This document shows positions 1 to 6,363 of a DNA stretch of 6,363 nucleotides, in pieces. A program made the translations under genes and the position numbers. Within the stretch, counting starts at the first letter, position 1. Each line of letters opens with the position of its first letter. The notes beneath the pieces are model-generated. The model made no database searches. It was not told the DNA's origin and saw nothing but the letters and a program-made list of their open reading frames with translations. This DNA is from Deltaproteobacteria bacterium (GTDB lineage: Bacteria; Desulfobacterota; Desulfobacteria; Desulfobacterales; C00003060): assembly GCA_019309245.1 (NCBI GenBank), contig JAFDGP010000148.1:1-6363 (forward strand), in the 5' to 3' direction.

Positions 1-24
1 TGTTATATATTTTGGCACTACCTT

Positions 25-41
25 TTGGAGCTCAGCTCCAA
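25..41. repeat. Perfect short palindrome TTGGAGC-tca-GCTCCAA
   Basis: Two perfect 7-bp arms (25-31 and 35-41) flank a 3-base spacer. It could be a hairpin at the end of the operon transcript or an operator-like site for a neighbouring gene beyond the left edge. On neither strand is it followed by a T-run: the minus strand continues AAGGTAG and the plus strand GCCGCTTTG. An intrinsic terminator call is therefore weak. Confidence 0.4.
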
Positions 42-62
42 GCCGCTTTGTGTAATTTCACG

Positions 63-102
63 CACTTACGCGATTTGAAATGCAAATCTTCACGAGTAAG
101 TG
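63..102 (-). repeat. Nested inverted repeat just after the ParA-like stop codon
   Basis: Outer arms CACTTAC (63-69) and GTAAGTG (96-102) are perfect 7-bp complements. Inside them GATTTG (72-77) and CAAATC (83-88) form a perfect 6-bp stem with a 5-base loop. The stems are separated by an asymmetric 2/7-base internal loop. It begins 20 bases past the parA stop on the minus strand. It may be a 3'-end RNA structure that protects the mRNA, or a Rho-type or processed end. No U-tract follows, so it is not a textbook intrinsic terminator. Confidence 0.45.
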
Positions 103-122
103 TCAAACTTAGGTCAGAGGCA

Positions 123-914
123 TCACGCGGTGGACCGGGCAAGGATCTCCTCGGTCAGCGCCAGGTAATCCTGGGCCCCCGTGCTTGCCGGCCTGAAAAA
201 GACGACCGGTTTTTTGTGTTGAGCACTTTCGGCAATGGTGGTGTTGATGCGGATGACGGTGTTGTACAGTTTGTCCTTGATGCGCGTATCCTGCTCCAGC
301 TTTTCCATGATCTGATGCGACACGCGCGTGCGGCGATCAAAAAACGTGGCGACGACCCCTGAAATATCTAAACGGGGATTGATTTCCTCGTTAATGACCG
401 CGATGGTTTCCAGAAGGTCATCGATCGCGGCATAGGCATAAGGATGTGTTTGGCATGGAATCAGGGCCTCCTCGGCAAAGGCAAGGACGTTGACGGTAAG
501 CAAAGAAAGGCTTGGTGGGGTGTCCAACAGGACAAAGTCATACTCGTCGACAACCGGCTTCAGGGCCCTTTTCAAACGGTTCTCCCTGCCGATCTTGGTC
601 GCCAGCTCAATCTCGATTCCAGACAGGTCCACGTGTGAGGGCAGAAGATCCAGCCCCTTCCATGCAGTAGGTACGATGGCCGCTTCCGCGGCAACCGGTT
701 TGGTAGGCTTTATCACATCGTAGACCGTCGCACCGTTGCCGGATGAATCGTACCCCAAGCCTTTGGTGGCACTGAGCTGAGGATCCACGTCCACGACCAG
801 AACCGTTTTTCCTTTAACACTCAGCCCCGCGGCCACGTTGACCACCGTGACAGTCTTTCCAACACCGCCCTTCTCATTGACGACCGATATGATCCGCGTG
901 CGTCCTTTGTGCAT
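123..914 (-). CDS. ParA/Soj/MinD-superfamily P-loop ATPase
   Basis: 263 residues, a normal length for a small ParA without an N-terminal DNA-binding domain. The deviant Walker A box NEKGGVGKT (13-21) has signature Lys15 and catalytic Lys20. The A' motif VDVDPQ has Asp44, and Walker B FVLLDTPP has Asp131. FFDRRTRVSHQIMEKL (191-206) and the C-terminal KPVVFF...STGAQDYLALTEEIL pattern match Soj-type ParAs. Such ATPases form ATP-dependent sandwich dimers that bind DNA nonspecifically and position chromosomes, plasmids or protein cargos. In Soj-like proteins the stretch before KPV reads roughly IPRNVRLSEAPS and carries DNA-contacting arginines; here it is IRINTTIAESAQ (221-232), so DNA binding may be altered. 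No parB or parS is seen, although only 122 bases follow. It is the last gene seen in the operon. Being paired with a dynamin-like GTPase and metabolic enzymes favours a cargo-positioning or regulatory role over classical chromosome partition, but this is inference. Confidence 0.9.
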   Translation of the reverse strand: MHKGRTRIISVVNEKGGVGKTVTVVNVAAGLSVKGKTVLVVDVDPQLSATKGLGYDSSGNGATVYDVIKPTKPVAAEAAIVPTAWKGLDLLPSHVDLSGIEIELATKIGRENRLKRALKPVVDEYDFVLLDTPPSLSLLTVNVLAFAEEALIPCQTHPYAYAAIDDLLETIAVINEEINPRLDISGVVATFFDRRTRVSHQIMEKLEQDTRIKDKLYNTVIRINTTIAESAQHKKPVVFFRPASTGAQDYLALTEEILARSTA

Positions 915-918
915 TGGA

Positions 919-924
919 CCTCCT
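919..924 (-). promoter_or_regulatory. Shine-Dalgarno site for the ParA-like gene
   Basis: The minus strand reads TGAGGAGGTCCA followed by ATG at 914. AGGAGG begins inside the stop codon of the dynamin-like gene and lies only 4 bases from the ATG, a slightly short spacing. This fixes the ParA start and supports tight coupling of the last two genes. Confidence 0.7.
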
Positions 925-3224
925 CATCCATAAATACGCCTTTCCGCCACCGTCCCCCAGGCCCCGGCGTCGGTGGTCGTATTGCTTTTCAGGTCATTGA
1001 TCTTTTGCATAATATCGTTCAGCGCCGTCTCCATCGATGCAAATTGCTCACCCATACGCCCTCCAGCCTGTCGTTCTCTCTTGATGATCCCTTTCATGTC
1101 CGACAAATCACCCGTGAATGCCATCATGTGGTCTTTAAGATTTTCATAAAGTCGTTCCGACATGGCGTCAACCACCTTGAAGATGTACTGGTACTTCAAG
1201 TTTTCTTTGTAGTCCATGAAATGTTCGTTAATGGAATCCTGCATCTGATCTTTGATACGACGCACACTCTCGTCAAGAGAACGCATGGCCGTGTCCGGCC
1301 CCTGAGCCACCGGCTTTTTTAAGAGTTTACGTGCGGTCTTCAAGGTCTTGTAAAATCCCAATCTCAAGACGGCCTCCGTCTTGATCCGGGCGGTATATCG
1401 CATGGTGCTCGCAAGCCGGGGGATCTTGATGTCACCGTCCGCCTTGATCACCGCTATTGCGGGCGCACGGATTGAGCCGTAATCTTCGTCTCCAGGTCGC
1501 TCTACCCCCAGTTGTTCCAGCGTCTGTCGATACCGGTCAATCGCATCACGGATCATCAGTGCATATGGCCCCATGACCTGGCCAAACACCTCCTCGATCT
1601 TGCCTTCCTCTCGCGTGACAAACTCTACCAGCTTGGGATTAATGGATTCCGCGATAAACCGGTTTGTGGCCTGTTGCAATGCCTGAAAGACCCGGTAAAG
1701 GGTCGGCAGGAAACCCGATTCTTCCAGATCTTGGCGATAGTCTTCCGCGGAAACGCGATAATGTTCTATAAAACCAACGATCTCTTGACCTACATCCCCG
1801 TACTTGACGTCAAAGAAACGGTCCACATCCTCGCCCAGGTCGCGTTTTAATTTCCGTGTCGTTCCATCCAGGGTGTCATTGATGACCCCGGTTACCTGCT
1901 CGCACACCTTTCTTCGCCTGTCGATTTCAACAAAGGCCTCCCTGACTTTCTCGTCGTTGTGTTGAAGCAGGTTTCGGCCGATCCGTACCCACTCCTGGGT
2001 TCCGGAGGCAATGTGGGCCATGCGTTCCAGGTTGCTTTCCAAAAGCAATGAAAACCGTTCCATCGCGGTCTTGGTCGTCACAAACTCCAGGAAAAGCGCT
2101 GTCTGACGGTCTGAATAGGCCACCATCTCCGTGTCTTCGCGCCAGTGTTCAAGCCGATGCTGGTCTTTTCGAGACAACCCACGAGTCTGGTCCCCAAGTG
2201 CCAACCGACAAAACAAATTGTATAAAGCGGAGAATGCAAACACGCGAGGCTGCGTCAGGATCATCGCCAGCTCTTCTTTGACCCTGTCCGCAAGCCGAGT
2301 CAGGTCATTCAGGGTTTCATGCTCACTGAAATCGCAATTCAACACGAATACAATGTTTTGACTCAAGCCCATCTTTTTGATCAGCGTCAAAAACCGGATA
2401 TCCGCCTGACGCAGCCCTGTTCGACTGCTCAGGACATATACGATCAACTGAGTTTGAAGCAGGTAATCTTGAATCATGGCAAGGTGCAAAGGATTCGGCG
2501 AGTCGCTGCCCTGACAGTCCGCGATCTCCAGGTTGCCTCCAAATCCTTCGGGCGCCTTTAATGTCAGACAAACATCCTTAAGGTAAACAGCCAGAGACTC
2601 ATCCCCGACAAACTCCTTTTGTTTCTCAAATTCATCGCCCTCGAAAATGTGTGTGGCCGGCTCGAACGACACAAAGTCTTTTGCCCGATCGTATCCCTTG
2701 AGGTATTCTATAAGCAGAACGGCATTGGGGTCCCGGGCGTCTTCGGAAATGAGTTGCTCCGCACCCAGCCTGGAGAGGTTTTTTTGCAGCTCCTGCCGGT
2801 CCCGTGATCGAGTGATATCAAATGGGCTGTCCATGACCTCCGACTCCGAAGAGGCGAACAGAATCAGGGCCTGATTCATATCGGCGTTGACTTCCTCCCA
2901 GGTCTTAAACTGCAGTTGAGCACGCTGCTGGCCATCCGGCCGCACCCTGGTAATGATCGATGTCACCACCCCGGCTCCTCGCTTGACGTAATCTCCACCA
3001 AAAAGAGCATTGGTCAGTGTGCTCTTTCCGGACTTGATCGAACCCACCACCGCGACGCGGATTGTCTCTTCAGTCAATTGTTTCTCGATGCGCGCCGTGG
3101 TCGCCTGCCACATCTCAAGAGAAGGGCCGGTTACACCGTCCACGGACAGCGCCGATTGAAGTACAGAACGCAGGTCGGTATTGACATCTAAAAGCCTTTG
3201 TTTCAATTCGGAGTAACTTGTCAT
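924..3224 (-). CDS. Dynamin-like large GTPase
   Basis: A 766-residue protein. The GTPase domain spans roughly residues 50-340. The G1 P-loop is GSIKSGKS (61-68). A G2-like Thr88 sits in GAGVVTSI, typical of the dynamin switch I. G3 is DCQG (236-239). G4 is degenerate, LNCD (295-298). The remaining ~420 residues look largely helical and charged, as in the stalk/trunk of bacterial dynamins, with a likely coiled coil near 720-746. I see no transmembrane helix or signal peptide. The family hydrolyses GTP to drive assembly on, and remodelling of, membranes; that role here is inference. I chose the ATG at 3224 because the longer frame to 3320 would overlap GAPDH by 74 bases and adds a Pro/Cys-rich, non-domain-like stretch. 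The Shine-Dalgarno is weak (GGGAG 13 bases, or GGGA 5 bases, before ATG), so translation is probably coupled to GAPDH termination 22 bases upstream. Its stop is 9 bases before the ParA start. Confidence 0.85.
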   Translation of the reverse strand: MTSYSELKQRLLDVNTDLRSVLQSALSVDGVTGPSLEMWQATTARIEKQLTEETIRVAVVGSIKSGKSTLTNALFGGDYVKRGAGVVTSIITRVRPDGQQRAQLQFKTWEEVNADMNQALILFASSESEVMDSPFDITRSRDRQELQKNLSRLGAEQLISEDARDPNAVLLIEYLKGYDRAKDFVSFEPATHIFEGDEFEKQKEFVGDESLAVYLKDVCLTLKAPEGFGGNLEIADCQGSDSPNPLHLAMIQDYLLQTQLIVYVLSSRTGLRQADIRFLTLIKKMGLSQNIVFVLNCDFSEHETLNDLTRLADRVKEELAMILTQPRVFAFSALYNLFCRLALGDQTRGLSRKDQHRLEHWREDTEMVAYSDRQTALFLEFVTTKTAMERFSLLLESNLERMAHIASGTQEWVRIGRNLLQHNDEKVREAFVEIDRRRKVCEQVTGVINDTLDGTTRKLKRDLGEDVDRFFDVKYGDVGQEIVGFIEHYRVSAEDYRQDLEESGFLPTLYRVFQALQQATNRFIAESINPKLVEFVTREEGKIEEVFGQVMGPYALMIRDAIDRYRQTLEQLGVERPGDEDYGSIRAPAIAVIKADGDIKIPRLASTMRYTARIKTEAVLRLGFYKTLKTARKLLKKPVAQGPDTAMRSLDESVRRIKDQMQDSINEHFMDYKENLKYQYIFKVVDAMSERLYENLKDHMMAFTGDLSDMKGIIKRERQAGGRMGEQFASMETALNDIMQKINDLKSNTTTDAGAWGTVAERRIYG

Positions 3225-3246
3225 GATAGTCCCATTGCTCCCGGCA

Positions 3247-4491
3247 TCACCGCAGTGTGTCGGCCACGGAGATGGTCCTTTCCGCAAGCATGTTGGTATA
3301 TCCTCCCATTTCGTTGTCATACCATCCGTAAACCACGATTTTGGTTACCGGAATGTCGATCACGCTGGTCCCAAGAGATGCGCCGATCTGGTCATTGTAT
3401 CCCGCCAGGTGCTTCAAATCGAACGAAATGGAAGCCGTTCGCGTATGCGTTTCTTTCCCCTCGATAATCGCAGCCGCCAAGGGATGCCCGATGATATCAC
3501 ACGACACGTTCTGCTGAGCCGAATATCGCAGGTATCCCTTCTTGTCACGTTCAGCGGCCTGCTGATATATCTGATTGACTTTTTCCCGGTTGACCGGCTC
3601 CGAGTTCGGGTCGGCGTGTACGTCCAGAACCAGGATAATCAAAGACCCGGTGTTGGTCGGCACACGCACGGACTCAGCAATGAATCCGATCCGTTTCATT
3701 TCCGGAATGACCAGCGCCAGGGCCTTGGCTGCTCCGGTTGTGGTCAAAATAATATTGTTAAACACGCTCCGGTTTCGCCTTAGATCCGTGACTGCCGCCT
3801 TGGGCGCTCTGTCCAAAACCAACTGGGAACCTGTGACGGCGTGAACGGTAGCCATGGACGCGGTCAGAATCTTTTGGGCACCGAAATAGTCCAGCAAAGG
3901 TTTGATCATGTGGGCCAGACAGTTGGTCGTACACGAGGCATTGGAAATCACCTTGTGTTTGGACGGATCGTAATCCCCGTCATTGATTCCCAACACCGTT
4001 GTCACGGCGTCCTCCGGTACCGGCAACGCCTTGTTTTTGATCTTAAACGGCGCAGAGACGATTACTTTGCGGGCCCCTGCGGCCAAATGGCCGCGCAAGG
4101 CACCGCCCGGCGCGTCGGGCTCGAGCGTCGGGTCTGTGAACTTGCCGGTTGACTCCACCACCACGTCCACACCGAATGACTTCCACGGAATCTCTTTGGG
4201 ATTACGGGTCTCGCGCAGAATAGTCACCCGGGTTCCGTTGATGGACATGGAACCGGACTTTTCGTCCAGCTCCTGTATGATACGTTCGGCCTTGTATCCG
4301 AACAAGTAATTGTGTATCGTCCCGTACGTTGAATCCTTTTCAATGAACTTGGCGACATCCTCAAGGCCCGATCCGACATCACGTCCGATGTTAACCACGA
4401 TGTGAGAAAAGCGTTTTCGGCCGACCTGTTGCCAGATCGACAGTTTGGCAATCCGGCCCAATCCGTTGATTCCGAGCACTTCCTGTTTCAT
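3247..4491 (-). CDS. gap: Glyceraldehyde-3-phosphate dehydrogenase, type I, divergent form
   Basis: 414 residues, longer than the usual ~335. It catalyses NAD(P)-linked oxidative phosphorylation of glyceraldehyde 3-phosphate to 1,3-bisphosphoglycerate, or the reverse, in the cytoplasm. An N-terminal Rossmann domain opens with GINGLGRIAK (7-16), a variant of the usual GINGFGRIGR. The catalytic motif SNASCTTNC places Cys187, and ATVHAVT places the partner His217. RVPT (276-279) holds the phosphate-site Arg, and WYDNEMGGYTN (390-400) holds the nicotinamide-contacting Asn. Cys and His are 30 residues apart rather than the usual 27, the last motif has an extra Gly, and residues 120-136 look like an insertion before the GARKVIVSAP strand. 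The usual NAD-selecting Asp after the second strand is replaced by Asn34-Ile-Gly-Arg37, which hints at NADP(H) use (inference). It starts at the ATG overlapping the PPDK-like stop, with a consensus Shine-Dalgarno. It is expected to be active, but its direction (glycolytic or gluconeogenic) cannot be told. Confidence 0.93.
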   Translation of the reverse strand: MKQEVLGINGLGRIAKLSIWQQVGRKRFSHIVVNIGRDVGSGLEDVAKFIEKDSTYGTIHNYLFGYKAERIIQELDEKSGSMSINGTRVTILRETRNPKEIPWKSFGVDVVVESTGKFTDPTLEPDAPGGALRGHLAAGARKVIVSAPFKIKNKALPVPEDAVTTVLGINDGDYDPSKHKVISNASCTTNCLAHMIKPLLDYFGAQKILTASMATVHAVTGSQLVLDRAPKAAVTDLRRNRSVFNNIILTTTGAAKALALVIPEMKRIGFIAESVRVPTNTGSLIILVLDVHADPNSEPVNREKVNQIYQQAAERDKKGYLRYSAQQNVSCDIIGHPLAAAIIEGKETHTRTASISFDLKHLAGYNDQIGASLGTSVIDIPVTKIVVYGWYDNEMGGYTNMLAERTISVADTLR

Positions 4492-6363
4492 GCTGGCACA
4501 CCTCCTACTTGTATGGTTGTATCATGTTTCCCCGCATATACAAATCCGTTCTGGCCGTCGATACTCAGGTAATCCCCACTTCTGATCACATGCGTATTGA
4601 CCGTGCCCTTGCCCGCCTCCTCGTCCACAATGAGATTCGAGCAGCCCACCACGCAGGTCTTCTGCAGTTGGTGCGCCACAATCGAGGCGTGGGAGGTGGC
4701 CCCGCCCCTGCTGGTCAATAATCCGTCGGCCGCCGAGATTTCCCGAATATCGTCGGGCACGGTATCCACACGAATGAGAATCAGCGAGGTATCGGGTTCT
4801 TCACCCCGAAACCGACTGATCTCCTCCAGGCTGAAAACAGCCCTGCCACAAAGCGCGCCCCCGCTTACGCCGATCCCCTTGGCCAGGACAGCATTTTTGA
4901 GCTGCGCCGACGGCACAAATATCGGATACGTCTTGCCATGGCTAACCACCATATCGCGCGACTGAAGCAGGAACAAATCCTGGGCCCGCTCCCCCTCGAA
5001 GGTGAACTCGATCTCCTGTGGGCCCCAACCTTCCTCATAAACCAGGCGTTTGGCTACATCACGAAGCGCCGTGAAGATCTCCGGAAAGGCGTCTTGCATC
5101 GCCTCGTCACTGTCTCTTCCCTCTACGGACTTTTGTTCCCGCGAAATGGCGTGCGTGCGAACGAGTCCGGAGACCACGTCCTCGCCTTGGTTTCCCGCTG
5201 TGTAGTCCCCCCACAAAGAAACCTTGTCCAGCGGAGCGTGCGGGTTGTGCGTAAATACCACCCCTGAGCCCGCCCTTTCGTGGAGGTTGCCGAATACCAT
5301 GCCTTGCACGATCACGGCCGTTCCCCAGTCATCGGAAATTCCCATGATCGTCCGGTACGTTTTCGCCTTATCGGAGTTCCAGGAATAAAACACCTGTCGA
5401 ATGGCCTGAAACAATTGCTCGTAGGGATCATCCTTAAGGATGATGCCCGCATCGAGGAGGGTCTCACGATAGGCCAGCGCGACTTCACGCATCTGCTCAG
5501 GGGCGAATTCACGTTTGTGGATGACCCCATACCTTTTCTTAAATTGGTTCATGACCGCGTCAAAAACGTCCCGTTCCATGTTGTAGGACATCCCCCATGA
5601 CTGCAAAAACCTCCTGTAGTTGTCCCAGGCAAACCATGGCTTTCCCGTACGTTCAACCAGCCCCTGTGTAATGTCTTCATTGAGCCCGACATTGAGAAAA
5701 GTCGTCATCATACCCGGCAGCGAAATCGCCGCTCCGCTGCGCACGGACAGCAACAGGGGATCTTTGGCATCGCCGAACCGCCTTTTTCGCCGGCTCTCCA
5801 GCTGCCTGATATGAAACAAGATTTTCTCTTTTAAGTCTTCATCTGCTTTACCGAATGCGCTGATCGCCTCCAGGCATCTGAACACCTCCGTAGTAATGAC
5901 GAATCCATCGGGCACGGGCATATTCAGCGCCGCCAGCCTGACGAGATTGTACCCTTTGGTGCCCAGCATGATGGGATCCTTGACGGCATGGAGCGGTCGC
6001 CGAACGTCGGATACCACCTTGCCGGGGTCATAGCTTAGCAACAGGTCCGGGTTACCCCCATGCAGCTCTTCGGATTGGCGCCAGAGGGTATGAATCACCT
6101 TGCTGACGAAATTGTCCAGGTATTGAAAACCGAAAGTCGTTGCCACCACATCTCTGAAAAAGGCCTCAGAGACCTTGCTGATCACCTCCTGCGTGATAGG
6201 CTCATCAGGCTTCACCCCGAACTTCGCCAGAAGCCGGTCGGCACCCAACATTTCAATAATCGGGCCCAGGTTTTCTTCGTGAATGCTGGTATAATGCACG
6301 TTCAAGATATGTTGTTCCGCCCGGGAAAACTCACCGAAGATGTCCAGGTACTGGGTGAACGAA
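4488..6363 (-). CDS. PPDK/PEP-synthase-like phosphotransferase lacking the PEP-binding barrel (5' partial)
   Basis: The reading frame is open to the right edge, so the start is outside the window; about 624 residues are visible. Numbering from the in-frame TTG at 6305 as residue 1, residues 1-105 are a helical region I do not recognise. From about 110 it matches the PPDK ATP-grasp domain: LGTKGYN (114-120), SVRSGAAISLPGMM (187-200, with the nucleotide-site Arg189), WDNYRRF (228-234), GNQGEDVVSG (371-380) and the metal/ATP motif EIEFTFEG plus LLQSRD (431-451). The swivelling phosphohistidine domain follows, with TSRGGATSHAS and catalytic His539. In this family ATP phosphorylates that histidine, which passes phosphate to an acceptor; in PPDK the acceptor is pyruvate, bound by a C-terminal TIM barrel. 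Here the protein ends at 605, right after the swivelling domain, and the barrel is absent. ATP binding and His phosphorylation look intact, but the acceptor cannot be inferred. The stop codon overlaps the GAPDH start (ATGA). Probably cytoplasmic. Confidence 0.88.
   Translation of the reverse strand, partial: SFTQYLDIFGEFSRAEQHILNVHYTSIHEENLGPIIEMLGADRLLAKFGVKPDEPITQEVISKVSEAFFRDVVATTFGFQYLDNFVSKVIHTLWRQSEELHGGNPDLLLSYDPGKVVSDVRRPLHAVKDPIMLGTKGYNLVRLAALNMPVPDGFVITTEVFRCLEAISAFGKADEDLKEKILFHIRQLESRRKRRFGDAKDPLLLSVRSGAAISLPGMMTTFLNVGLNEDITQGLVERTGKPWFAWDNYRRFLQSWGMSYNMERDVFDAVMNQFKKRYGVIHKREFAPEQMREVALAYRETLLDAGIILKDDPYEQLFQAIRQVFYSWNSDKAKTYRTIMGISDDWGTAVIVQGMVFGNLHERAGSGVVFTHNPHAPLDKVSLWGDYTAGNQGEDVVSGLVRTHAISREQKSVEGRDSDEAMQDAFPEIFTALRDVAKRLVYEEGWGPQEIEFTFEGERAQDLFLLQSRDMVVSHGKTYPIFVPSAQLKNAVLAKGIGVSGGALCGRAVFSLEEISRFRGEEPDTSLILIRVDTVPDDIREISAADGLLTSRGGATSHASIVAHQLQKTCVVGCSNLIVDEEAGKGTVNTHVIRSGDYLSIDGQNGFVYAGKHDTTIQVGGVPA
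4501..4506 (-). promoter_or_regulatory. Shine-Dalgarno site for GAPDH
   Basis: The minus strand reads AGGAGG followed by 9 bases (TGTGCCAGC) and then ATG at 4491. This is a consensus ribosome-binding site embedded in the last codons of the upstream PPDK-like gene. It fixes the GAPDH start and implies strong, coupled translation across the 4-base ATGA overlap. Confidence 0.8.

Larger units (their letters stand above)
1..122. other. Non-coding region downstream of the ParA-like gene
   Basis: I see no convincing gene here. It is richer in A+T than the rest of the window and contains two inverted repeats (25-41 and 63-102). It is probably the 3' untranslated region of the operon and/or the start of an intergenic region. 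The left window edge prevents judging what comes next. Confidence 0.6.

Noticed and set aside
25..41. Intrinsic (Rho-independent) terminator at the palindrome
   Set aside because: The short stem is not followed by a T-run on either strand, so I report it only as an inverted repeat.
123..914. McdA-type carboxysome positioning ATPase
   Set aside because: The classical deviant Walker A with signature Lys15 is present, and there are no carboxysome or shell-protein genes in the window, so a specific McdA call is not supported.
2323..2571. 82-residue minus-strand frame inside the dynamin-like gene
   Set aside because: It is an alternative-frame shadow fully inside the GTPase-domain coding sequence.
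3225..3320. In-frame N-terminal extension of the dynamin-like protein from an ATG at 3320
   Set aside because: It would overlap GAPDH by 74 bases, has no good ribosome-binding site, and encodes a Pro/Cys/Gly-rich stretch that looks like an out-of-frame read of the GAPDH C-terminus.
3223..3783. 186-residue open frame on the plus strand opposite GAPDH
   Set aside because: It lies antisense to a gene with a clear family identity and shows no recognisable domain. The other plus-strand frames (for example 909-1322, 4597-4965, 12-362) are dismissed for the same reason.
6303..6305. TTG at 6305 as the start of the PPDK-like protein
   Set aside because: The frame stays open to the window edge with protein-like sequence, there is only a weak Shine-Dalgarno, and the start would cut into a helical region.
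4488..6363. Rifampicin phosphotransferase (antibiotic resistance)
   Set aside because: It shares the ATP-grasp plus phosphohistidine architecture, but the motifs (SVRSGAAISLPGMM, WDNYRRF, GNQGEDVVSG) are PPDK-type. The rifampicin-binding domain normally lies between the two domains, and no room for it is seen.

Overview
All coding sequence lies on the minus strand. The window appears to be one compact bacterial operon that starts beyond the right edge and ends near position 123. The four genes, in transcription order, are: (1) a PEP-synthase/pyruvate-phosphate-dikinase (PPDK)-like ATP-dependent phosphotransferase, cut at its 5' end by the window edge; (2) a type I glyceraldehyde-3-phosphate dehydrogenase (GAPDH); (3) a 766-residue dynamin-like large GTPase; (4) a ParA/Soj-type P-loop ATPase. 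The junctions are a 4-base ATGA overlap, a 22-base gap and a 9-base gap, so co-transcription and translational coupling are likely. No promoter, RNA gene, mobile element, CRISPR array or tRNA is visible.

The gene content suggests a Gram-negative anaerobe-like bacterium. Desulfobacterota (the former Deltaproteobacteria) is my best guess from the flavour of the GAPDH and PPDK-like proteins and a moderate G+C content, but nothing in the window proves the taxonomy.

Region by region: 4488-6363 encodes an ATP-grasp domain followed by a phosphohistidine swivelling domain. The protein stops exactly where the C-terminal PEP/pyruvate TIM barrel of PPDK should begin, and it carries an unrecognised helical region in front that runs off the edge. 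3247-4491 is a GAPDH with an intact Cys/His pair but an altered nucleotide-specificity loop and several small insertions. 924-3224 is a dynamin-family GTPase with clear G1 and G3 motifs, a degenerate G4 and no obvious membrane helix. 123-914 is a ParA with a complete deviant Walker box but a changed C-terminal DNA-contact segment. 1-122 is non-coding and holds two inverted repeats.

The unusual point is the combination. Two enzymes of the triose-phosphate/PEP part of central metabolism are locked into one transcript with two nucleotide-driven mechanical or positioning proteins, one a membrane-remodelling-type GTPase and the other a ParA-type positioning ATPase. One hypothesis is that these genes assemble, position or regulate a metabolic assembly or membrane site. 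The sequence alone does not establish this.
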